A stretch of 23,244 bases of DNA. Source: Alistipes sp. (GTDB lineage: Bacteria; Bacteroidota; Bacteroidia; Bacteroidales; Rikenellaceae). The notes beneath the pieces were generated by a model. That model was not told the DNA's origin. It searched no databases and saw only the letters and a list, made by a program, of their open reading frames with translations. A program made the translations under genes and the position numbers. Each line of letters opens with the position of its first letter. Position 1 is the first letter of the stretch. Positions 15,275 through 21,986 of the stretch are shown here, one piece after another. Location: NCBI GenBank assembly GCA_031285485.1, contig JAITWC010000174.1:1-23244 (forward strand), given 5' to 3'.

Positions 15275-15580
15275 GTTGCGGGAGCCCCGCAAGCGTCCCG
15301 CAAGTTGTTTTGGCCGTTGCGGGAGCCCCGCAAGCGTCCCGCTAGCTGTTTTGGTCGTTGCGGGAGCCCCGCAAGCGCCCCGCAAGCTGTTTTGGTCGTT
15401 GCGGGAGCCCCGGAAGCGTCCCGCAAGCGGTTTTGGTCGTTGCGGGAGCCCCGCAAGCGCCCCGCAAGGTGTTTTGGTCGTTGCGGGAGCCCCGTAAGCG
15501 GCCCGCTAGCTGTTTTGGCCGTTGCGGGAGCCCCGCAAGCGCCACGCAAGTTGTTTTGGCCGTTGCGGGAGCCCCGCAAC
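15275..15580. repeat. 41-bp tandem array B (7 full units and one partial)
   Basis: GTTGCGGG begins at 15275, 15316, 15357, 15398, 15439, 15480, 15521 and 15562, every step exactly 41 bp. The first 15 bases of each unit, GTTGCGGGAGCCCCG, are identical in all eight, while the remaining 26 vary at a few positions by substitution only. TTGCGGG-AGC-CCCGCAA is a perfect 7-bp stem-loop, and a second CCCGCAA-like arm follows in each unit. A TGTTTTGG tract ends each unit. The array fills most of the 390-bp gene-free gap between oxyR and rsfS. Confidence 0.95.
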
Positions 15581-15581
15581 G

Positions 15582-15604
15582 ACCGCGTTCGCCGCTAACG
15601 CGGT
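15582..15604 (-). terminator. Stem-loop across the oxyR stop codon
   Basis: ACCGCGTT (15582-15589) and AACGCGGT (15597-15604) form an 8-bp perfect stem with a 7-base loop containing the oxyR stop. No T-run follows on the minus strand, so it may be a protective or weak 3' structure rather than a true intrinsic terminator. Confidence 0.4.
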
Positions 15605-16488
15605 TTCACCGCCTCAAGCACGGAGTCTCTCAGGGCCGTGATTATCGAATGTTTCACGTAAGTGCGCCGCACGGCCAGCGCGATCCTGCGCGACATCGCA
15701 CCCTTGGCGAGCGTCTTGATCTGTCCGCGCCGCTCCTCGGGCACGAACGCCGCCGCCATCTCGGGCAGCACGGTCACACTGTTGGTGCAGTCCACGATCC
15801 GCATCACGGTCTCCATCGTGCCGCACTCGAAGTTGTACTTCGAACGCGCCGTCCGGTGGGCCTGACACAGTTCCAACACCTGGTCGCGCAGGCAGTGGCC
15901 CCGCGACAGCAGGATCAGCTGTCTCATGTCGATATCCTCGATCCTCACGTTCGACCGCTCGTAGAGATCGTTGGAGGGGGAGACGTACATGTGGAACCGG
16001 TCGCTGAAAAGTTCGTACTCCATGATGCCGTCGGGCGTGGTGCCGCTTGCCACGAGCGCCGCGTCGAGCGCGTCCCTTTGCAGTGCGTCCGTGATGGGCG
16101 CGATCTCCATCTCGAAGATGTCGAGCTCTATCTTCGGGTATTTCCCGATGAACGCCGGGATAAACCGGTGCAGCAGATACGGCCCCACGGTGGGGATCAC
16201 CCCGAGGCGCAGCGTTCCGGCGATCTCGCCCTTCAGTTCGTTGACCGATTCGCGAACGTAGTTGTACGATTTGAGCGCCTCTCTCGCGTTGCGGATCACC
16301 ACCTCGCCCGTCTCGGTGGGGATGACGGGCTTCTTGGTGCGGTCGAGCAGGATCACCCCGAGCTCCTCTTCGAGGGCCTTGATCTGCATCGACAGCGAGG
16401 GCTGGGTCACGAAACTCTGCTGCGCGGCCAGCGAAAAACTGCCGCAGTTGGCCACCGCCAAAAGATACTCAAGCTGAATGATAGTCAT
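15595..16488 (-). CDS. oxyR: LysR-type peroxide sensor OxyR
   Basis: A 297-residue LysR regulator. The winged HTH is at residues 1-60 (MTIIQLEYLLAVANCGSFSLAAQQSFVTQPSLSMQIKALEEELG). The C-terminal sensing domain carries GHCLRDQVLELC, whose cysteines fall at residues 199 and 208, the same numbers as the disulfide-forming pair of E. coli OxyR. Peroxide oxidation of that pair turns on catalase, Dps and peroxiredoxin genes in known members; no such target lies in the window. It is 36 bp downstream of rarA with no clear -7 box in the gap, so co-transcription with rarA is likely. A stem-loop spans its stop codon and repeat array B follows. Confidence 0.92.
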   Translation of the reverse strand: MTIIQLEYLLAVANCGSFSLAAQQSFVTQPSLSMQIKALEEELGVILLDRTKKPVIPTETGEVVIRNAREALKSYNYVRESVNELKGEIAGTLRLGVIPTVGPYLLHRFIPAFIGKYPKIELDIFEMEIAPITDALQRDALDAALVASGTTPDGIMEYELFSDRFHMYVSPSNDLYERSNVRIEDIDMRQLILLSRGHCLRDQVLELCQAHRTARSKYNFECGTMETVMRIVDCTNSVTVLPEMAAAFVPEERRGQIKTLAKGAMSRRIALAVRRTYVKHSIITALRDSVLEAVKPR

Positions 16489-16524
16489 TGTTGCGTCTTT
16501 GATTACGTTTCACGATCGGATATT

Positions 16525-17796
16525 TCAATATTTCCCCTTCCAGAGTTGTGCGATGCGTTCGGCGAAACGCACTTCGGTTGCGTTGTCGGTGTTGGGCTCG
16601 TAGAATCGCGTGCCTTCCAGCCCGGCGGGCATGAACTCCAGCTCGGCGAACCCGCCCTCGAAGTCGTGGGCGTACCTGTATCCCTTGTGGTACCCCAGGT
16701 CTTTCATCAGCGAAGTGGGGGCGTTGCGGATGTGTAGCGGCACGGGCCGGTTGGTCGTGTCGCCGTTCACAAACGCCGTCGCCCGCTCGATGGCCATGTA
16801 CGAGGCGTTGCTTTTGGGCGAGTTGGCGAGATAGACCGTGGCCTCGCTCAGCACTATGCGCGCCTCGGGCATGCCAATCTTGTGAACGATGTCGAAGGCG
16901 GCGTTGGCCATGAGCAGCGCGTTGGGATTGGCAAGGCCGATGTCCTCGGCGGCCAGGATCGCCAACCGCCGCGCGATGAACCGCGGCTCCTCGCCGCCGG
17001 CAAGCATCCGCGCGAGGTAATAGACCGCGGCGTTGGGATCGCTCCCGCGCACGCTCTTGATGAACGCCGAGATGACGTCGTAGTGCTGTTCGCCGTTCTT
17101 GTCGTAGAGGGCGATGTTCTGTTGCAGGGCGTCGGTGACGCTTTTGTCGGAGATGGTTATCCTGCCGTCGGTCGAGGCGGCGAGAATGTCGAGTATGTTG
17201 AGCAGTTTGCGCGCGTCGCCCCCGCTGAAACGCAGCAGCGCTTCGGTTTCTACGACTTCGACCCCGCGCTCCCGCAACTCGGCGTCGGTCTCCACGGCGC
17301 GGTGGAGCAGCGTCCGCAGTTCGGCGTCGTTCATGGGGTTGAGCACGTACACCTGGCAACGCGACAACAGCGGCGAGATCACCTCGAACGACGGGTTTTC
17401 GGTCGTTGCGCCGATGAGCGTGATCACGCCCTGCTCGACGGCGCCGAGGAGCGAATCCTGCTGGCTCTTGTTGAAGCGGTGGATCTCGTCGATGAACAGG
17501 AACGGCGACGGGGTGTTGAAGAACTGCTGTTTGCGCGCGCTGTCGATCGCCTCGCGCACATCCTTGACCCCCGCGGCGACGGCCGAGAGGGTGTAGAAGG
17601 GGCGTTGGAGCGAGTTGGCCACGAGGCGCGCGAGCGTGGTTTTGCCCACTCCCGGCGGCCCCCACAGGATGAACGACGGCACGTTGCCGGTCTCCATGAA
17701 ACGGCGGAACACGCCGTTCTTTCCCACGAGGTGTTCCTGCCCGATATATTCGTCGAGCGCCTGCGGCCTGAGGCGTTCTGCAAGAGGTCTGCCCAT
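16525..17796 (-). CDS. rarA: Replication-associated recombination protein A (RarA/MgsA AAA+ ATPase)
   Basis: A 423-residue clamp-loader-like AAA+ ATPase that acts at stalled replication forks and at SSB-coated gaps. Seen: MGRPLAERLRPQALDEYIGQEHLVG at the N-terminus, Walker A LWGPPGVGKTT, Walker B FLFIDEIHRFNKSQQD, sensor 1 LIGATTENPSFE, and the RarA C-terminal tetramerisation part (DPNAAVYYLARMLAGGEEPRFIARRL... ASEDIGLANP-like AAEDIGLANP, and YHKGYRYAHDFEGG). The length is normal. The probable -7 box (TAACTTCG, one mismatch) at 17820-17827 lies inside the end of repeat array C. Confidence 0.94.
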   Translation of the reverse strand: MGRPLAERLRPQALDEYIGQEHLVGKNGVFRRFMETGNVPSFILWGPPGVGKTTLARLVANSLQRPFYTLSAVAAGVKDVREAIDSARKQQFFNTPSPFLFIDEIHRFNKSQQDSLLGAVEQGVITLIGATTENPSFEVISPLLSRCQVYVLNPMNDAELRTLLHRAVETDAELRERGVEVVETEALLRFSGGDARKLLNILDILAASTDGRITISDKSVTDALQQNIALYDKNGEQHYDVISAFIKSVRGSDPNAAVYYLARMLAGGEEPRFIARRLAILAAEDIGLANPNALLMANAAFDIVHKIGMPEARIVLSEATVYLANSPKSNASYMAIERATAFVNGDTTNRPVPLHIRNAPTSLMKDLGYHKGYRYAHDFEGGFAELEFMPAGLEGTRFYEPNTDNATEVRFAERIAQLWKGKY

Positions 17797-17835
17797 AATG
17801 TTCGATATTTTATTGCGTCCGAAGTTACCGGCGTG

Positions 17836-18057
17836 TTTCCGGTGGTGTTTTGGTTCCGTCGGCCGTGGCCGAAAGCGTCCCGACAGCTTTTTGGCTTCGC
17901 CATCGAGTGATGAAACTTCCCCGGCGGTGTTTTGGCTCCGTCATCGGTCGATGAAACTCTCCCGACGTTGTTTTGGTTCCGTCACCGGTCGATGAAACTT
18001 TCCCGACGGTGTTTTTGCTCCGTCACCGGTCGATTAAACTCCTCCGGCGGTGTTCCG
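17836..18057. repeat. 41-bp tandem array C (5 units and a partial)
   Basis: Unit starts G(T/C)TCCGTC (GCTTCGCC in unit 2) fall at 17853, 17894, 17935, 17976 and 18017, each 41 bp apart. A partial unit lies at 17836-17852. Units share GATGAAACT and end in GTGTTTTG. The first full unit differs from the rest and contains AAGCGTCCCG...AGCTTTTTGG (17873-17894), which nearly matches AAGCGTCCCGCTAGCTGTTT of array B (15332-15351). The array lies between the trpB2 terminator and the rarA start, in the 330-bp gene-free gap 17797-18126. Confidence 0.92.
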
Positions 18058-18074
18058 GATGCGCAAAGCTAACG

Positions 18075-18103
18075 AAAAAACGGCACCCAGCAAAGGATGC
18101 CGT
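18075..18103 (-). terminator. Intrinsic terminator of trpB2
   Basis: On the minus strand ACGGCATCC and GGGTGCCGT form a GC-rich stem (arms at 18098-18103 and 18080-18085 plus inner pairs), followed by six T residues (18075-18080). It lies 24 bp after the trpB2 stop and separates that gene from array C. Confidence 0.85.
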
Positions 18104-18126
18104 CACCGCCGGGGGAATACACCGCG

Positions 18127-19491
18127 TCAGATCAACTTTTCGAGGGTCGAGACGGTCGTTGCGATCTCGGCGTCGGTGAGGACGTAGTTTTTCAGCGCGC
18201 CGCCCAGGTACTGCTCGTAGGCGTAGAGGTCGATCATGCCGTGGCCCGAAAGATTGAACAGAATGGTGCGGTCTTCGCCCGCCTCCTGCGCCGCGCGCGC
18301 CTCCCGGATCGCCTGACAGATGGCGTGGGTCGACTCGGGAGCCGGAATTATCCCCTCGGTCTTGGCGAAAAGCACCCCCGCCGCCAGCGACTCCACCTGC
18401 TCTATATCGACCGCCTCGAACAGCCCGTCCTTCAGCAGCTGGCTCACGATCGCCCCCGCGCCGTGGTAGCGCAGGCCCCCGGCGTGGATGTCGGCCGGGT
18501 GGAACGCGTGGCCCAGGGTGAACATCGGGATCAGCGGCGTCAGCCCCGCCGAGTCGCCGTGGTCGTACTGGAACTCGCCCCGGGTAAGTTTCGGGCAACA
18601 CGTCGGTTCGGCGGCGATCAGGCGCGTCCCGCGACCCTTCGACAGGTTCTCGCGCAGGAACGGGAAAGCGATCCCCGCAAAGTTCGACCCGCCGCCGAAG
18701 CAGCCGATCACCACGTCGGGATACTCACCCGCCATCTCCATCTGCCGCATCGCCTCCTCGCCGATTATGGTCTGGTGAAGCAACACGTGGTTGAGCACCG
18801 AGCCGAGGCAGTACCGGGCGTCCCCGTTCTTCATCACCATCTCCACCGCTTCCGAGATCGCACCTCCGAGCGTACCCCCGTCGTCGGGGTCGGCGGCGAG
18901 CATCGCGCGGCCGGCGTCGGTGGTGTCGCTCGGCGAGGCGAACACGTCGGCGCCCCACGTGTTCATCATCATCTTGCGGTAGGGCTTCTGGTTGTAACTC
19001 ACCTTGACCATGTATACCCTCAGGTCGAGCCCGAACATCTCGGCGGCCATCGCCATCGCCGATCCCCACTGTCCGCCGCCCGTTTCGGTGGTCATGCGGT
19101 GCAGGCCCTGCTGCGAGGCGTAGTAGGCCTGCGCCACGGCGCTGTTGGGCTTGTGCGATCCGGCTGGCGAGACGCTCTCGTTCTTGAAGTATATCCTGAT
19201 CCCGGCAGGCAGGCCCAGCGCTTTTTCGAGTTCGGCGGCTCTCACCATCGGCGTGCAGCGCCATATCTTGTAGACGTTCCGAACGGGTTCGGGAATGTCG
19301 ATCCACCGCTCGGCGGACATCTCCTGATTGACGAGTTCCTCGACGAAGATCCGGTTCATGAGCTCTTTCGACACCGGCTGTTTGGTTCCCGGGTGGAGCA
19401 GGGGCAGCGGTTTGTTGGGCATGTCGGCCACGATGTTGTACCATTGCCGGGGCATTTCGCTGTCGGGCAGCACGATCTTTTTGATTTTCAT
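18127..19491 (-). CDS. TrpB2-type tryptophan synthase beta-like PLP enzyme
   Basis: A 454-residue TrpB2 protein. The PLP-binding lysine is in ESVSPAGSHKPNSA, with TETGGGQWGSA and CFGGGSNFAGIAFPF (phosphate loop) further on. TrpB2 condenses indole and L-serine to tryptophan, but, unlike TrpB1, it usually does not work with TrpA; it is thought to salvage indole or to use other nucleophiles. The N-terminal extension (DSEMPRQWYNIVADMP) and the length fit TrpB2 rather than TrpB1 (about 400). No other trp genes are near. The start at 19491 follows the family N-terminus. The gene has its own -7 box and a strong terminator, so it is monocistronic. Confidence 0.9.
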   Translation of the reverse strand: MKIKKIVLPDSEMPRQWYNIVADMPNKPLPLLHPGTKQPVSKELMNRIFVEELVNQEMSAERWIDIPEPVRNVYKIWRCTPMVRAAELEKALGLPAGIRIYFKNESVSPAGSHKPNSAVAQAYYASQQGLHRMTTETGGGQWGSAMAMAAEMFGLDLRVYMVKVSYNQKPYRKMMMNTWGADVFASPSDTTDAGRAMLAADPDDGGTLGGAISEAVEMVMKNGDARYCLGSVLNHVLLHQTIIGEEAMRQMEMAGEYPDVVIGCFGGGSNFAGIAFPFLRENLSKGRGTRLIAAEPTCCPKLTRGEFQYDHGDSAGLTPLIPMFTLGHAFHPADIHAGGLRYHGAGAIVSQLLKDGLFEAVDIEQVESLAAGVLFAKTEGIIPAPESTHAICQAIREARAAQEAGEDRTILFNLSGHGMIDLYAYEQYLGGALKNYVLTDAEIATTVSTLEKLI

Positions 19492-19513
19492 AGGGCGATA
19501 TATATTTTGACTA

Positions 19514-19534
19514 CAAATGTATAATACAAATGTT
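19514..19534 (-). promoter_or_regulatory. trpB2 promoter region with direct repeat
   Basis: On the minus strand TACATTTG (19514-19521) fits TAnnTTTG, 22 bp before the ATG. ACAAATGT appears twice 13 bp apart (19513-19520 and 19526-19533), possibly a binding site. Further along, TGTTAAAAAA occurs at 19531 and again, shortened, at 19553. Confidence 0.5.
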
Positions 19535-19617
19535 AAAAAAACCAAACCTCGTTGTTAAAAAACCGATAAAAACAGGAAAAGATTCGGCAGGCTGGACTTT
19601 TTCTGATACTTTTCACG

Positions 19618-19625
19618 TACATTTG
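19618..19625 (+). promoter_or_regulatory. -7 box of the metallophosphoesterase operon
   Basis: TACATTTG matches TAnnTTTG 49 bp before the ATG. The 183-bp gap 19492-19674 carries divergent promoters for trpB2 and this operon; no gene was seen in it. Confidence 0.65.
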
Positions 19626-19674
19626 CGGCCATAATTAACACACCGGGGGGAATATCTACAAAACTCGTTTACCT

Positions 19675-20907
19675 ATGAGGTGGATTGTATTGACGCTTTT
19701 TCTGGCGGCACTTGTTACCGACACTTATATCTATCGCAGCCTCATCGCCGTGCGCGTGCGGCGTGTGCGGATGCGCTTGTGGTACATCGTTTTCGCCGTC
19801 GTGAGCGACGGTGCGGCGCTCACCGCCCTGACGATCTACGGAGCCTCGGGCCGTGGCGGACACATTGGCATCGTGTCGGTCATGTGGCTGGTGTGGTTGT
19901 TTTTCCTGACCTTCGTACCCAAGGCGCTCTACACCGTGGGAGGGGTGGCCGATTACGGTTTGGGCCGGATCCTTCGGCGCAGGGTGTGGCCGTTGCGTTG
20001 CGCGGGACTGGTGTTGTCGGCCGTGGTGATGACGGTTATGATTTGCGGGGCCACCGTTGGGCGCACGCGCACGAGGGTGAAGCAGGTCGAGGTGTGTTCT
20101 CCAAGGGTTCCGGCGGCCTTCGACGGCTACCGGATAGTGCAGTTTTCCGACGTCCACATCGGCACGATGATGCGTCCGGCCGCGCAGTTGGGGCGTCTCG
20201 CGGAGACTGTCGCCGGGCTGGGGGCCGACATGGTTGTGCAGACGGGCGATCTGGTCAACATCAGCCATGAGGAACTATCCCCGGAACTCGTCGCGATACT
20301 CGGCACCATTGACGCCCCAGACGGAGTGTGGGGCGCGTGGGGCAACCACGATTTGGGCTTCTACATCCGGCCCGGCTCGGGGCTGACTCCCGAGGAGAAC
20401 TTCGCCCGTCTCACCGAAAAGATAGAGGCGACGGGATGGGGGATGCTCTCCGACCGTTCGACTTGGATCCGGCGCGGGGGCGACTCGATACTCCTCACGG
20501 GGCTCGACTATCCGCACGACCGCCGGCTCAACAGCCACAACGAGACGCTGGCCGGGGCCGACATCGGGGCGGCGTTCGAGAGGGTGGAGGGCGATCCGTT
20601 CAACGTGGTGCTGGCCCACACCCCGCGGCTGTGGGGGCAGATCGTGGAGCGGGGCAGGGGAGACGTGGTGCTTTCGGGCCACGTCCACGCCATGCAGACC
20701 AAGCTGCGTCTTTTAAGGCGCGAGTGGTCGCCGGCACAGTACATGTACGACGAGTGGAGTGGAAAATACACCTCGGGAGGAGAGCAAAACGGAGGACAAA
20801 AAAATAGTATGCTGTACGTTAACGACGGCATAGGATGTGTCGGTTATCCGATGCGAATAGGGGCAAGGGGGGAGATAACTGTCATTACATTGAAGCGATG
20901 CGAATAA
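19675..20907 (+). CDS. Membrane-anchored metallophosphoesterase (YkuE/YaeI-like)
   Basis: A 410-residue protein. Residues 1-145 hold about four hydrophobic helices (IVLTLFLAALVT, LWYIVFAVVSDGAAL, VSVMWLVWLFFLTFV, AGLVLSAVVMTVMICG). A calcineurin-like metallophosphoesterase domain follows: DVHIG at about 159-163, TGDLV near 191, GNHDLG near 223, VVLAHTP, and GHVHAMQ at 335-341. These supply the two-metal site. Relatives act on UDP-diacylglucosamine or other phosphodiesters at the membrane; the substrate here is unknown. The last 10 bp overlap the reductase-deaminase start, so the two are translationally coupled. Confidence 0.85.
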   Translation: MRWIVLTLFLAALVTDTYIYRSLIAVRVRRVRMRLWYIVFAVVSDGAALTALTIYGASGRGGHIGIVSVMWLVWLFFLTFVPKALYTVGGVADYGLGRILRRRVWPLRCAGLVLSAVVMTVMICGATVGRTRTRVKQVEVCSPRVPAAFDGYRIVQFSDVHIGTMMRPAAQLGRLAETVAGLGADMVVQTGDLVNISHEELSPELVAILGTIDAPDGVWGAWGNHDLGFYIRPGSGLTPEENFARLTEKIEATGWGMLSDRSTWIRRGGDSILLTGLDYPHDRRLNSHNETLAGADIGAAFERVEGDPFNVVLAHTPRLWGQIVERGRGDVVLSGHVHAMQTKLRLLRREWSPAQYMYDEWSGKYTSGGEQNGGQKNSMLYVNDGIGCVGYPMRIGARGEITVITLKRCE

Positions 20908-21974
20908 TTCTTTCAGCGGCGGTCTCCGTCGACGGCTATCTCGACAACTCCGGGGGAGAGCGGTTGATCCTCTCCTCGCCCGAGGATTGGCGCGCCATCT
21001 ACGCCCTCCGCGCCGATTGCGACGCGATACTCGTAGGAGCCGAAACCCTCCGCCGCGACAACCCGTCGCTGGTGATCCGCGAAGACAAACTGCGCCGACG
21101 CCGCACTGCCGAGGGGCGCTCGGCCGACATAATGAAGGTCACGGTGAGCGGCAGCGGCCGTCTCGACCCCACCCTGAAGTTCTTCACCGAGGGCGAGGGC
21201 GAAAAGGTTGTCTTCACCCACGGCACGGTCTCCTCGCAACTTTCGGAGGTGGCCACGGTGATCTCGCGCCCCGAGCTTACCTCCACCGTTATCCTCAGCC
21301 AACTGCGCAAGATGGGTGTGGAAACGATACTGGTCGAGGGCGGGAGCAGCGTGCTGTCGATGTTCCTGCGCGAGAAGAACTGGGACGAATTCCGGCTCGC
21401 CGTGGCTCCCGTCTTCGTGGGCGATTACGCCGCGCCGAGGCTCGTTCTCGACGGCGACTATCCGCCCATGACCCTCGTCAATACCGAGCAACTTGGCCAG
21501 ACGGCGGTGATGCACTACGTCAACCGCACCCGGCACCGCGCCGACTGCAACCGCATAGTCCGTGCGATGGACAACAGCCGCCGGTGCGAGATCTCGCCCA
21601 TGCGCTACCGTGTGGGGGCGGTGGTGGTCACTCGCGACGGAAAGAAGTTCGATGGCCACACCGGCGAGACGGCTCCCGAAAACCACGCCGAGGAGGAGGC
21701 CATCGCCAAGGCCCTCGCCGCCGGAGCCGACCTCCGCGGAGCAACCATCTACTCGACCATCGAACCTTGTACGGTGCGCAAGTCGAAAGAGGAGTCGTGT
21801 ACCGACCTGATAATCCGCCACGGTGTGGCACGTGTGGTGTTCGCGCTCCGTGAACCCGACAGATTCGTCCGCTGTGAGGGGGTGCGCCGGCTGTCGGAGG
21901 CGGGGATCGAGGTTTGCGAGATGGCCGACTTCGCCCCCGACGTGATCCGAATCAACTCCCATATAATTTCTTAG
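20898..21974 (+). CDS. Bifunctional reductase-deaminase, RibD-like domains in reversed order
   Basis: A 358-residue protein. Residues 1 to about 205 are a RibD_C/DHFR-like reductase (ILSAAVSVDGYLD, DAILVGAETLRRDNPSLVIRE, ETILVEGGSSVLS, FRLAVAPVFVGD). Residues about 225-345 are a zinc cytidine-deaminase-fold domain with HAEEE (H263, E265) and EPC(x9)C (C291, C301). Classical RibD has the deaminase first. The reductase half, with its RRRRTAEGRSADIMKVTVSGSGRLDPTLKFF stretch, looks to me like a reductase family known from actinobacteria, from memory and unchecked. The substrate could be a pyrimidine/riboflavin-type intermediate or another heterocycle. It overlaps the phosphoesterase by 10 bp, and an MFS gene follows after 12 bp. 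Confidence 0.8.
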   Translation: MRIILSAAVSVDGYLDNSGGERLILSSPEDWRAIYALRADCDAILVGAETLRRDNPSLVIREDKLRRRRTAEGRSADIMKVTVSGSGRLDPTLKFFTEGEGEKVVFTHGTVSSQLSEVATVISRPELTSTVILSQLRKMGVETILVEGGSSVLSMFLREKNWDEFRLAVAPVFVGDYAAPRLVLDGDYPPMTLVNTEQLGQTAVMHYVNRTRHRADCNRIVRAMDNSRRCEISPMRYRVGAVVVTRDGKKFDGHTGETAPENHAEEEAIAKALAAGADLRGATIYSTIEPCTVRKSKEESCTDLIIRHGVARVVFALREPDRFVRCEGVRRLSEAGIEVCEMADFAPDVIRINSHIIS

Positions 21975-21986
21975 CCCGACGATTAG

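Noticed and set aside
15275..15580. CRISPR array
   Set aside because: Units are contiguous and nearly identical over their whole length; there are no variable spacers and no cas genes in the window. The same holds for arrays A, C and D.
15262..15598. Several open frames on both strands encoding Arg/Gly/Ala-rich repeated peptides
   Set aside because: They are by-products of the 41-bp array: 41 is not a multiple of three, so the array reads through all frames and gives a 41-residue repeat. There are no start signals and no family resemblance.
15358..16737. 459-residue plus-strand frame
   Set aside because: It runs antisense through oxyR and part of rarA after starting in array B; composition is that of a high-GC shadow frame.
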